This document shows, in pieces, positions 44,169 through 53,252 of a stretch of 64,000 nt of DNA. Source of the stretch: Anaerolineales bacterium UBA6055 (GTDB lineage Bacteria > Chloroflexota > Anaerolineae > Aggregatilineales > Phototrophicaceae). The stretch lies in assembly GCA_002428985.1 (NCBI GenBank), contig DIYL01000054.1:1-64000 (forward strand). The letters run 5' to 3'. The position numbers and the translations under genes were made by a program. Within the stretch, counting starts at the first letter, position 1. Each line of letters starts with the position of its first letter. Below the pieces are notes generated by a model. That model made no database searches. It worked only from the letters and a program-made list of their open reading frames with translations, and had not been told where the DNA came from.

Positions 44169-45251
44169 TTAAAGTTCTGGTAATACCCGAACATCACCGG
44201 GTTTTTTAGGTTGTCCGTCATGTGCGCTACCGATAGCTGCAAATGCGAGTGCTAGGCTACGGAGGTTATCAACTGGATTGTTGTATGGTACACGGTCTTC
44301 TTCAATTGCACACAGGAGTTCTCCCATTGCCCCATGAAAACCATCATTAAACCATTTGCCTTCAAGCTCTGGAGAATCTGTCCCATCTTCGGTATAAAGG
44401 GTAACTGTTTGATCCTGTAAGCCAGGACCGTTGCTCTGGATTGTGCCATTCGTGCCGACTAGAACAGTGCGATCATGTTGCCCAAATTTTGTGGCGGCGT
44501 TGAAGCTGAGTGTCGCTTGTGCGGATGGGTAATCAATAATAACATGTGCTAGTAATGGAGGCTTCGGGGTTTGACCTGTGGCAGTGCGTGTCGCAGCATA
44601 AACACGGTCCGCTTCAAGATCCCCAAAATAGCAAGTTAGCATATCAAACCAGTGGATTGCAAAGTCATATAACACAAGATCATGAATATTATCAAATGGT
44701 GTGCCGACGACCCACGAATGATCCCAGTGAACTGACATATCTGCGCTACTGAGTTCACCGATAACACCCTGTGTAATTGCTTGTCGCATATAAGCGATAT
44801 GAGGTGCCCAGCGCCCATTTTGATTAACTGCGAGTTTAACACCTTTTTTGTCTGCTAGTTCGATGAGCTTTTCACCAACTGCCAAATCGAGCACAAATGG
44901 CTTTTGACTGAGAACATGTTTTCCGGCATTGAGCGCTTCTTCAATCAAGGGAACGCGAGCGGCTGGATGTGTTGCTATATCAAGCACTTCAATATCATCA
45001 CGTTTGAGGACCTCGTTATGGTCTGTGTAGATTTGTGCGTTGGGATAGAATCCTTCTTGGCGAGCTACTGCACGGGATTCATCAAGGTCACATAAGGCAA
45101 CAACGTTGTAGCCGGCGTTTTTATATGCACCGAGATGTGCAGCTGTGATACCACCACAACCAATCAGTGCAATTGACGGATTATAACTTTTGGGATTGGT
45201 CAGGCGATAAGGTAATTCAGGAGCTGTAAATTTTGTATTTGAGTCTGTCAT
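44169..45251 (-). CDS. Gfo/Idh/MocA-family oxidoreductase
   Basis: The 360-residue protein has a 28-residue N-terminal extension, the dinucleotide loop IALIGCGGITAAHLGAYK, the active-site HVLSQKPFVLDL (Gln replacing the usual Glu) and a C-terminal domain with VHWDHSWVVG. It would act on a sugar or cyclitol. It lies 85 bp upstream of the previous oxidoreductase on the same strand. Whether they are co-transcribed is unclear. Confidence 0.9.
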   Translation of the reverse strand: MTDSNTKFTAPELPYRLTNPKSYNPSIALIGCGGITAAHLGAYKNAGYNVVALCDLDESRAVARQEGFYPNAQIYTDHNEVLKRDDIEVLDIATHPAARVPLIEEALNAGKHVLSQKPFVLDLAVGEKLIELADKKGVKLAVNQNGRWAPHIAYMRQAITQGVIGELSSADMSVHWDHSWVVGTPFDNIHDLVLYDFAIHWFDMLTCYFGDLEADRVYAATRTATGQTPKPPLLAHVIIDYPSAQATLSFNAATKFGQHDRTVLVGTNGTIQSNGPGLQDQTVTLYTEDGTDSPELEGKWFNDGFHGAMGELLCAIEEDRVPYNNPVDNLRSLALAFAAIGSAHDGQPKKPGDVRVLPEL

Positions 45252-45421
45252 GTAAGTTCATCCAAATAAGTGTAAAAAACATAGTCTACATTGTAGCGTC
45301 TCTATAGAATTTAGGGCAGGTATTTTGAGTGTGTGGAGAAGGTATTTTTAGATAAAGATGTCCTAATGACGTAAAATATCATCAGGATCATCCGTTTCCA
45401 TGTGAAAGACGATGTTCAGCA

Positions 45422-46399
45422 TTAGAACTCTGGCTGGTAAATGTCACAATTATTGAATGTGTAGGCAAATCCGTACCAACGTGTGAAGACCTGACGCGGA
45501 TATTGTAGTTTGACTTTTTCGCCACTGGCATTGTAGTAGATGCCATTATCGATTTTTGCCCCGTTGTTCAAGTGTAGTACATCACCCGACCACCAGAACG
45601 ATAATGCATTGGAATAGATAGCTGTTGGTGTGTGAGTTTGTGGGTCGATGTAAATGAGAACACGTTGAGTATTGAGTTTATCTATTAGTGCACGATTGTT
45701 AGCCTTTAAAACGCTGCGCTGATAGAATTTCGCGTGCTCGCCTTCCCATAGACCCAGACCGAGCTCCATTTGTGGTAGCCGTTTATCTTGTGGGTCGAGG
45801 AAACGGCGGATTGGCGGGATAGGTAGACCACCTTTGTCTGGTGCATAGATACGGGTACTGATCATGCCCAGAAATTTCTTCAAGAATGTACTATTACGGG
45901 ATAGCGCAATCCGTGCATTTGGGAAGCGTTGAATCGCTTGTTGTGCGGTGATTTGGTGCATCATATCACTGTCACCGAGCACTTTACCCTTAAGGTCGCC
46001 ATGTAACGCCTGACCTGTTGCATGATGCCACAGCGAATTCGTTTCGCGGTCGCGAATTAGAGAGAAGGCATTATAGATGCCACCATCTTCGAAGTAATAT
46101 CGTTTTCCATCAATTAAGGGAGTCCAACTGGCTCCACCATTACAGGCCGTTCAGAATGCGACAAGCCATGGTTGCCCATTGAGTTCACCTTGGGCCACAT
46201 GATGGTAACTCATTTCTTGACGATCAAGCGCAATTACACCATGTTCGCGTTCGATGACCAATAAGGGTTGGTTCGGATGGACATCCTCATTTTTTAGCGC
46301 GATGGTTAGGGATTGATGTTCTTCGCCTGCATCGAATGCTTTGAATGGTGATGGATTGATTTGGATAGCGCGTTCAAAATTGAAAGCTGGAGTTTCCAT
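45422..46399 (-). CDS. DUF3179-family protein with in-frame TGA, candidate selenoprotein
   Basis: One frame runs from the ATG at 46399 (AAAGG 6 nt upstream) to TAA at 45422, interrupted by a single TGA at 46151-46153 (codon 83 of 326). Before it lies EREHGVIALDRQEMSYHHVA and GQPWLVAF; after it comes TACNGGASWTP, then SLIRDRETNSLWHHATGQAL and much later conserved blocks. These align with DUF3179 (G-x-x-R-A-Y-P...VLVTYCPLCN...DRxTxSxWQQxxGxA), where the TGA falls on the first Cys of CxxC. Read as selenocysteine, the protein is 325 residues with a UxxC motif. A GU-loop hairpin lies just downstream. The alternative is a nonsense mutation or base-call error. Function of DUF3179 is unknown. It is monocistronic. 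Confidence 0.7.
46119..46135 (-). promoter_or_regulatory. Candidate bacterial SECIS hairpin after the in-frame TGA
   Basis: On the minus strand GGAGCC pairs with GG-A-CUCC (one bulged A) around the loop AGUU, beginning 16 nt after the last base of the TGA. The loop contains GU, as bacterial SECIS elements need, and lies within the expected distance from the UGA. A weaker lower stem (AAU/AUU) may extend it. Confidence 0.45.
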
Positions 46400-46438
46400 A
46401 ATTGCCTTTGAATCTATCTATAACAGCATAACAATCAT

Positions 46439-46444
46439 ATTATA
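46439..46444 (-). promoter_or_regulatory. -10 box TATAAT of the DUF3179 gene
   Basis: A perfect TATAAT on the minus strand lies 40 nt upstream of the start at 46399. No convincing -35 was found. Confidence 0.35.
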
Positions 46445-46518
46445 CGAGCATTTTGTAATCCTAGCTGTTGCGATTGAGATTTACTCAGGTGAGGTTAAGG
46501 TTTGCCAATATTGGGGAA

Positions 46519-46548
46519 GATTGGGTAAAGAATTATCTCTACCCAATC
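46519..46548. terminator. Perfect 9-bp stem-loop after the oxidoreductase
   Basis: GATTGGGTA (46519-46527) and TACCCAATC (46540-46548) flank a 12-nt loop AAGAATTATCTC. On the minus strand it follows the stop of the 46559-47656 gene by about 10 nt and separates it from the DUF3179 promoter. Confidence 0.6.
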
Positions 46549-46558
46549 ATTGGATTAG

Positions 46559-47656
46559 TTATTCGTCAAGAACACCATCAGCCAGACCAGCAGGGATTGC
46601 TAGCGGTTGATCGAGTGTGCTTTCGATGTCAATGTGTTTGCCCTGTGCGGCGGATTCTTCGAGTGCTTGCATAATGTCAAGAACATGGAAGGCGAGTGCA
46701 CCACTGGCCCGATGTGGGCGACCCGATTGAATGGCATATGCCATATCTGCGACACCAGCACCACGTCCGATATTGGTTGTATGTGTGAGTTGGACATCGC
46801 GCCATGCGCCATCGTCACTATGCAACGCTTGTACAACACCACCAAATGTATTTGGATCAGGAACGCTGAGTGAACCTTCTTCACCGTAAATTTCGATACG
46901 TGGGAGGTTTCCACCCCAAACATCAAAACTGGTGATAACTGTGGCGATCGCGCCGTTTTCAAATTCTAGTGTTCCAGCGATGTGTGTATTGACTTCTACT
47001 GGCAGAACTTGACCGTTGAGGGCTTCGCTGGTTGCGATACGTTCTTCGAATGTGATACTTGCTGAACCTGATACACGAGCAACAGGTCCCATTAAGTTAA
47101 TCAGTGTAGTGAGATAGTATGGTCCCATGTCGAAGAGAGGTCCACCACCTTTGAGGTAGTAGAAGCCTGCGTTAGGATGCCAGCCTTCGGGTCCATGACT
47201 GACGAAGAATGCTGTCGCCGCAATCGGTTTGCCGATGACACCATCGTCAATGGTCTTGCGGGCAGTTTGTCCACCACCGCCGAGGAATGTATCTGGTGCA
47301 CATCCCATACGTACGCCTTTTGCTTTGGCAGCTTCGATGATTTTTTTGCCATCTTCACGATTTAGGGCAAGGGGTTTTTCGCTATATGCGTGTTTGCCCG
47401 CTTCAATAATTTGCAGAGATACTTCGGCATGGGCTGCGGGAATGGTCAGGTTGATAATAATGTCAATGTCTTCAGCCCCGAGTAGATCTTCAATCGAGTA
47501 GGCTTTGATTTCATTTTCTGTTGCAAAGGCTTGGGCGCGATCCATTAGCAGGTCGGCACAAGCAACGAGCTCAATTGATTCAAAAGGCTTACACCCACGA
47601 ATATAGGCAGGGGCAATATTGCCAGTTCCAATCATTCCAACTTTCAATTTTTTCAC
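46559..47656 (-). CDS. Gfo/Idh/MocA-family oxidoreductase
   Basis: The 365-residue protein has KVGMIGTGNIAPAYIRG at the N terminus, AYSEKPLALNRE (active-site Lys) near residue 97 and GGPLFDMGPYYLTTLINLMG in the C-terminal domain. This form is common in glycoside and sugar catabolism clusters of Chloroflexota. It follows the ThuA-like gene by 33 bp on the same strand, so they form an operon. Confidence 0.92.
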   Translation of the reverse strand: MKKLKVGMIGTGNIAPAYIRGCKPFESIELVACADLLMDRAQAFATENEIKAYSIEDLLGAEDIDIIINLTIPAAHAEVSLQIIEAGKHAYSEKPLALNREDGKKIIEAAKAKGVRMGCAPDTFLGGGGQTARKTIDDGVIGKPIAATAFFVSHGPEGWHPNAGFYYLKGGGPLFDMGPYYLTTLINLMGPVARVSGSASITFEERIATSEALNGQVLPVEVNTHIAGTLEFENGAIATVITSFDVWGGNLPRIEIYGEEGSLSVPDPNTFGGVVQALHSDDGAWRDVQLTHTTNIGRGAGVADMAYAIQSGRPHRASGALAFHVLDIMQALEESAAQGKHIDIESTLDQPLAIPAGLADGVLDE

Positions 47657-47689
47657 AATTGCTCCAATCTAGGTAATAAGAGATGCGGA

Positions 47690-48415
47690 TTATGCATCTT
47701 GTTTTTTCATAAATTCAGGGATGTTACCACGTTTCATCGGTGGGTTGCTAACTGGCTTTGCCCAATTCACACCATTCGCAATAACCTTGAGAATTTGTTC
47801 ATTGTAGTAAATTGGGTAGGTTTCGTGTCCGGGACGGAAGTAGAAGATTTTTCCCTGCCCGCGTTGGTAACAACATCCACTACGGAATACTTCACCACCT
47901 TCGAACCAACTGACAAAGACGAGATTATCAGGTGCTGGAATGTCAAAATGTTCGCCGTACATTTCAGCCTGTGGTAATTCGATGTACTCAGGTATTCCAT
48001 CACAAATCGGGTGTGATGGATCAACAACCCATAGACGTTCAGTTTCATCAGCTTCACGCCATTTGAGGTCACAGGTTGTTCCCATCAGGCGTTTGAAGAT
48101 TTTGGAAAAGTGACCTGAGTGTAGAACAATCAACCCCATGCCACCAAGAACCCGCTCATGAACACGAGCAACAATCTCATCGGAGACTTCGCCATGCGCC
48201 ATATGCCCCCACCATGTCAGAACATCGGTGTTATCTAAAACATCTTGTGTTAATCCATGTTCAGGTTCATCGAGTGTTGCTGTTTTGATGTCGAAACCGA
48301 ATGGTTCTAAGCCCTTTTTAAGTCCCATGTGCATACCATCAGGATACAATTCAGCAACTTTAGGATTGTTGTGTTCGTGGCGATATTCGTGCCAGATTGT
48401 TAAACGTATTGTCAT
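47690..48415 (-). CDS. ThuA-like protein (trehalose utilisation family)
   Basis: The 241-residue protein matches ThuA: RLTIWHEYRHEHNN at the start, DVLTWWGHMAHGEV, GMGLIVLHSGHFSKIFKRLMG and KIFYFRPGHETYPIYYNE. ThuA proteins have a glutamine-amidotransferase-like fold and help convert disaccharides, usually together with Gfo/Idh/MocA dehydrogenases that make 3-keto sugars. The dehydrogenase gene directly downstream fits that pattern. The start at 48415 has AGGAT 6 nt upstream. Confidence 0.9.
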   Translation of the reverse strand: MTIRLTIWHEYRHEHNNPKVAELYPDGMHMGLKKGLEPFGFDIKTATLDEPEHGLTQDVLDNTDVLTWWGHMAHGEVSDEIVARVHERVLGGMGLIVLHSGHFSKIFKRLMGTTCDLKWREADETERLWVVDPSHPICDGIPEYIELPQAEMYGEHFDIPAPDNLVFVSWFEGGEVFRSGCCYQRGQGKIFYFRPGHETYPIYYNEQILKVIANGVNWAKPVSNPPMKRGNIPEFMKKQDA

Positions 48416-48495
48416 AATATCCTCGCAAAGGTGTATACAAATAAACTGACAGCATTATGCCCGTTTACTACAGGATTGACAATTGATAGATGTCA

Positions 48496-49443
48496 TTAGT
48501 TTTCAACAAATTGATAGGTAAATGCGTTTGTCCCCGGTGATTGAAAGAATGGTCGCAAAATGTCGATTTCTTCATTAGTGACATTGACCACTGTGATATA
48601 TTTTTCTTCGGGTACCGTATTGGGCAATATCGGCAAGTCTGTACAATCGGTCGTTAATGCGAGTGATTGTACCCAGCCAAACCCTGTCAAGAATTGAATC
48701 CGTGTCCAGCCGGATGACTCTGTCTGCGCCATAAGGGGTACTGTACTGTTCACTTCTAATGCTTCCATGGCGACAAACCCTTGACCGGGTCCGGTGCGGA
48801 CAAGTAAAGATACATTACCAGGGGATACACCGGGGCAACCATATAAACCTGCTTCTAACGCTGCTGAATTCCATTCTGGCTCAAACTGGATGGCTTCGGT
48901 GCGGTCGGGTTCTGCTAAGAAACCAGATTCTGCTGGGATGGTTATATCGGTATCATTAGCAACAATGGTTGCTGTACCTTCGGCGACTGTGACAGCATCA
49001 GTCGCATCATCAAATGACCAGACACTCATAAGATTTGCTGCTGATGTGATGGTCAGGTCGTTAAGTTGTAAGGTAAAGCTACTAAAACTGTTGTCCTCTT
49101 GCGTCTGAATCACTGCGTTACCGTTGACCACACTGTCTAGTACGAGTCCGTCATTAGATGAACTGAGTGACCTGATTGTAAAATCCGAATTGGAGAGTAG
49201 GAGTAGATTGGCTGACTCTCCAAACTGAATATCGACACGCCCCGTTGCATCTGTACGAATCACATCGCCTGCACCGATGAACGCAAGGGCATTCTGTGGT
49301 AATGGAAACCATAATTCCGAATCGACCCGTTTAATTTCTACACCTTCATAACGAATATCGATAACTGCTGATAAGTTATCTTGTGCATAGGTTACTGTTG
49401 CAATGAGTAGTGTCATTACGATGATGATTAGATGCTTTGTCAT
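48496..49443 (-). CDS. Secreted FecR-domain protein with SH3-like domain
   Basis: The 315-residue protein starts with a signal peptide (MTKHLIIIVMTLLIATVTYA). A FecR domain follows (about residues 28-175) with VEIKRVDSELWFPL, GAGDVIRTDATGRVDIQFG and SFTLQLNDLTITS. An SH3b-like domain sits near residues 210-265 (LLVRTGPGQGFVAME, SGWTRIQFLTGFGWV). It is exported and may sense or bind an envelope component. Its start overlaps the stop of the CHASE2 kinase by 4 bp (ATGA), so the two are translationally coupled. Confidence 0.82.
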   Translation of the reverse strand: MTKHLIIIVMTLLIATVTYAQDNLSAVIDIRYEGVEIKRVDSELWFPLPQNALAFIGAGDVIRTDATGRVDIQFGESANLLLLSNSDFTIRSLSSSNDGLVLDSVVNGNAVIQTQEDNSFSSFTLQLNDLTITSAANLMSVWSFDDATDAVTVAEGTATIVANDTDITIPAESGFLAEPDRTEAIQFEPEWNSAALEAGLYGCPGVSPGNVSLLVRTGPGQGFVAMEALEVNSTVPLMAQTESSGWTRIQFLTGFGWVQSLALTTDCTDLPILPNTVPEEKYITVVNVTNEEIDILRPFFQSPGTNAFTYQFVEN

Positions 49444-52133
49444 CCGATGTTATTCTCCATAATTTCGGTAGTGATTGGTAGCTTTAAGTAGAATGTACTA
49501 CCTTCACCTTCAGTGCTTTCGACCCAAACATCTCCATCATGGGCTTGTGCGACTGATTTGACAAGGCTGAGTCCAAGACCCGTACCAGAAATCCCTCGTG
49601 TCGATTTGGTCTTAACACGATAGAACTCTGTAAATAACTTCTCTTGTGAGGCTTCGGCGATACCATACCCATTATCCTCAACTTCGAGTTGAACATGTTT
49701 TTCGTCGGGTTTGATGACACGAACAACAATAGATCCTTCTTCTTGGGTGTATTTGATGGCGTTACCAATTAAGTTGGATACTGCTTGACCTAATCTTAGG
49801 TAATCCATATTGACTGTAATCGGATCGTCCAACATATCGAGTGTCATGTTTTGTTGTTTACGGTCTTTATCAGGTTCGTGACGCATGACAATTTCGCGTA
49901 CAAGGTTCTTGAAAGAGGCTGGTTTGCGCTCCATATGCCCAGCACGAAGTTGCTCCAAATCGAGGATGTCAGTGATAATCTGGTTGATTTCATCACCTGC
50001 ACTCATGATGTGATCCATAAATCGAGTGTTGGTTTTATCCAAATTGCCACTGGATGAAATGAGTTCAGAATATCCTAAGACACGCGAGAGTGGATTCTTT
50101 AGGTCATGCGATGCCATGCGTATCATCTGTGTACGGAGTTCATTTAAGTTGACAAGGTCGGTAATATCCACAAGAATCATGACCCAATGTCCCAACTCAC
50201 TGAGAGGGACAGCTGATAGACGTAATGCATGATTTTGGTCGTCACGAAGTTCCAGTTGAAAACTAGCACCTTTATCAAATTCGGTTTGTAGGGTATTTAG
50301 GACATCATCCTCAATTGCCTGTTGTTCGAATAATTCTAGGAGCGGTTTTTGAATGAGTTGTTCAGGGTCATTGCGAAGCCATAGAGAAAATGTTTGGTTG
50401 GATCGTATTACATTGAGCGAGTGGTCAATCACGACAATACTTGCAGGTGAGTTGTCTAGAATAAGCCCCAGCAATTGATTCTGCCTGTCAATAGACCGAT
50501 GTAATTTGATATTGTCAACTGTGGGAGCAAGCCGTTCAGCAAGATCCTCTAGAATTCGAATTTGCTCGGTATTGACATTACTATCGGCTTGAACTGCAAT
50601 CAGACCCAGTACATCGCCTTGCCAGTTTATTGGGACAACCGCTTGATTACTGTTTTTGAGTGTCATCTGATTCTTTTGTGCGCGACGGCTAAGGTCGTTC
50701 AACGAACGGTCACCGACAGGGATTTGCCAACGATGCTCTTTTGGCATAGCTTGTGTGTCTGAGGCAAAAACCCGAATGAATCCAGCGCTATTTGGAAACA
50801 ACGATTGTACATCTTTGCCAATAAGTGGCAGGATATTATCGATCACCATCTCTTGTTTGGAGATACTGACGACACTCTCAAGTAGAAATTCGGTCCGGCG
50901 ACGGCGTGTAATTTCACGACTGATTTCTAAACCGACAGTTAGTAGGGCAGGTAAACTGATGGCAAGTCCGCCGTAGAATAGATTAATGACCTGTCGCTGC
51001 GAGGTAAAGATGACGAACGAAACCACCATGAACAAAACGAGACAGATAATCCACAGTAGCAATTTCCAATACCAGCGCGGTTTATTGTAAATAAGGCTCG
51101 TTAGTAGGGTGAGTACGACGATCATAAATGCTTGAGATAGTTGCGATTGTTGGGTGAGTGGCACACCAGATAGTAATGTCTCAATCGCGTTTGCTTGGAT
51201 TTCCACACCGGACATTAATGCGCCCTGTGTTGATGATGGCACTGGATATTGATCGGTCGCACCTAGGCTGTCGATCAACCCAACAAGAACAATTTTGTCA
51301 TCAAATAAGCCAGCGTCGTAATTCCCATTGATTACATCACGGAAAGAAACAACAGGGAAAACAGCATTAACCTCAGGTACATATGGTGTACCGAAGAAAT
51401 TCTGTAGCCAAAGCCCACGACTATCAATAGGTAAAGTAAGTGTATCTGTTAAATTTAATTGCCTATCTTCGGCTGTAACAATCTGATTTAATGCTGCGGC
51501 TGGAATGCGACGTTGCGCAAAAAATACGGTTAGACTAAATGAAAATTGTAGTTGTTCATCAATCTGTAGGACAGATGTTTGGCGACGCACACGACTGTCT
51601 ACATCAGGAAATGCATTAACATACCCAATATAATCGGCAACCGCGCTTAAGGTGTCATTTGGCCTTAGGGCAGCAGGATAGGTTAATCCATCAGGGAAAC
51701 CCTCAATTGTGGTCTCGTCAGATGGTAATTGAACACCGGCACCACTTAATACGATGCGCGTCCTGGCATCAGTTTGTCGAACATTGAGTAGTGATTGTGC
51801 AAATGCCTCATCAGCATCGGTTGATTCACTGAAAATCAAATCATAGGCGAGAACACGAGCATTATCTTCGGCGATAATTTCTGCAAGTTGACCGTATAGC
51901 TCGCGTGACCATTCTGCGGGGGTACGCCCATATTCGCTTAGACTCTCATCATCGATGGCTACAATCACAATTGAATCTGATGTTTCGGATGGGATGAAGT
52001 AAGCATTACTGAGGGCTAAGCTGAGTTGTGAGAAGGCATTGGCACCCCACAACAGCAAGATAATAATGACGAGAAAGCCACCACTGAATAGTGATGACTT
52101 CCAACTATTCGAAAGAGATGTAGGTGCTGACAC
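49440..52133 (-). CDS. CHASE2-PAS sensor histidine kinase
   Basis: The 897-residue protein has one N-terminal membrane helix, an extracellular CHASE2 domain (about residues 45-320, with IVIVAIDDESLSEYGR and DDKIVLVGLIDSLGATDQYP), three membrane helices (about 330-400), a GAF-like region, and a PAS domain near 560-670 (SPASIVVIDHSLNVIRSNQ). A HisKA box MASHDLKNPLSRVLGYSELI and an HATPase follow, with NLIGNAIKYT, EDNGYGI and GTGLGL. It senses an outside signal and autophosphorylates on the His. No partner response regulator is seen in the window. Confidence 0.92.
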   Translation of the reverse strand: MSAPTSLSNSWKSSLFSGGFLVIIILLLWGANAFSQLSLALSNAYFIPSETSDSIVIVAIDDESLSEYGRTPAEWSRELYGQLAEIIAEDNARVLAYDLIFSESTDADEAFAQSLLNVRQTDARTRIVLSGAGVQLPSDETTIEGFPDGLTYPAALRPNDTLSAVADYIGYVNAFPDVDSRVRRQTSVLQIDEQLQFSFSLTVFFAQRRIPAAALNQIVTAEDRQLNLTDTLTLPIDSRGLWLQNFFGTPYVPEVNAVFPVVSFRDVINGNYDAGLFDDKIVLVGLIDSLGATDQYPVPSSTQGALMSGVEIQANAIETLLSGVPLTQQSQLSQAFMIVVLTLLTSLIYNKPRWYWKLLLWIICLVLFMVVSFVIFTSQRQVINLFYGGLAISLPALLTVGLEISREITRRRRTEFLLESVVSISKQEMVIDNILPLIGKDVQSLFPNSAGFIRVFASDTQAMPKEHRWQIPVGDRSLNDLSRRAQKNQMTLKNSNQAVVPINWQGDVLGLIAVQADSNVNTEQIRILEDLAERLAPTVDNIKLHRSIDRQNQLLGLILDNSPASIVVIDHSLNVIRSNQTFSLWLRNDPEQLIQKPLLELFEQQAIEDDVLNTLQTEFDKGASFQLELRDDQNHALRLSAVPLSELGHWVMILVDITDLVNLNELRTQMIRMASHDLKNPLSRVLGYSELISSSGNLDKTNTRFMDHIMSAGDEINQIITDILDLEQLRAGHMERKPASFKNLVREIVMRHEPDKDRKQQNMTLDMLDDPITVNMDYLRLGQAVSNLIGNAIKYTQEEGSIVVRVIKPDEKHVQLEVEDNGYGIAEASQEKLFTEFYRVKTKSTRGISGTGLGLSLVKSVAQAHDGDVWVESTEGEGSTFYLKLPITTEIMENNIG

Positions 52134-52141
52134 GATAGAAA

Positions 52142-53116
52142 TTACCCGTTATCTTCGGGTTCTTCTGTTGCTTCGGCTGATGGTTCGGTAACCGCAGGTG
52201 CGTCTTCTGGATTGATGTCTTCGCCAAATTCACTGTATGAATTGATGTCTTCGACATGATCCTCAGGGAATTCACGTAATCCCGCACAAGCTGATTCGAC
52301 TGATGAAGATGTGGATAGGATCCAACCAAACCCATCATTAAACATCACACGATACCAGTTACCAGATTCTAGAACACCATAGAAAATGTCAATATCTTCA
52401 GCGGCGATTGTTCCGACACGGAACGCATCTTGATTTGGTGCAATACGGACATTGATGCGGACATCATCAACGGTTGTGACTGCTACAACACAGCCATCAA
52501 TCGCGGCATCGAGTTCTGCAAAGGTACTCGCCCGAACAACATCACTCAATTCTTCATCGACAGCAGAGCGAATACCGAATTCTTGGGGAACATTCGATAC
52601 ATTATCATCAGCATTAGCATCAACATTACCCTCGGATACGAGCATCCCTGCACGTCCATCATCTTCAACACGGATGCGGAATTCTGTACCGCGTGCCGCA
52701 AGGGTCATTCCAGGGGTATTAACTTCATAAGATGAATTTGTATCGAGGACACGTCCTAAACGTTGTATTGTTTGACCAGCAAGTACAGAAACTTCTAGTG
52801 TGAAATTATCCTCAACGGTAACGCCTGTACCAGAAAATGAGTCAATTACAAATTCGGAGTTCGATAGAATGTCAGTCTCGACACCATCTGCAAAGAACGT
52901 AATGCGGGCTTGCCCGGTTGCATCGGTACGAATCGTATCGCCTACACCAACAATTGCCTCAATATTAACTGCGATCCAGTTTTCAGTATCAACGCGTTTT
53001 ACCTCGACAGTCCCTGTGAGGACTTCTAAGGTTGCTGCAAGATCGCTTTGTGCGAATGAATTGACTGGGATTAAGATTAATAAGGCCAGTAGAGCGATGG
53101 TTATACGAATATGCAT
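52142..53116 (-). CDS. Secreted FecR-domain protein with SH3-like domain
   Basis: The 324-residue protein has a signal peptide (MHIRITIALLALLILIPV), a FecR domain (VEVKRVDTENWIAV, VGVGDTIRTDATGQARITFF, YEVNTPGMTLAARGTEFRIR) and an SH3b-like domain (DVRINVRIAPNQDAFRVG, NWYRVMFNDGFGWI). The C terminus is acidic and rich in Glu and Pro. I chose the ATG at 53116 because AAAGG lies about 8 nt upstream. It starts the operon that continues with the CHASE2 kinase 8 bp after its stop. Confidence 0.85.
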   Translation of the reverse strand: MHIRITIALLALLILIPVNSFAQSDLAATLEVLTGTVEVKRVDTENWIAVNIEAIVGVGDTIRTDATGQARITFFADGVETDILSNSEFVIDSFSGTGVTVEDNFTLEVSVLAGQTIQRLGRVLDTNSSYEVNTPGMTLAARGTEFRIRVEDDGRAGMLVSEGNVDANADDNVSNVPQEFGIRSAVDEELSDVVRASTFAELDAAIDGCVVAVTTVDDVRINVRIAPNQDAFRVGTIAAEDIDIFYGVLESGNWYRVMFNDGFGWILSTSSSVESACAGLREFPEDHVEDINSYSEFGEDINPEDAPAVTEPSAEATEEPEDNG

Positions 53117-53252
53117 TTGTATAGCCTTTCTATAGGTAACCAAGTGAATAACATGTTTAATGATCAGGTAAATAGGATTTTAGCTAAATCTTAACTAGTA
53201 TATCACTCTTTATAGCGTAACGTGTTTGATAATTCTCATGAATCTTAATGGT

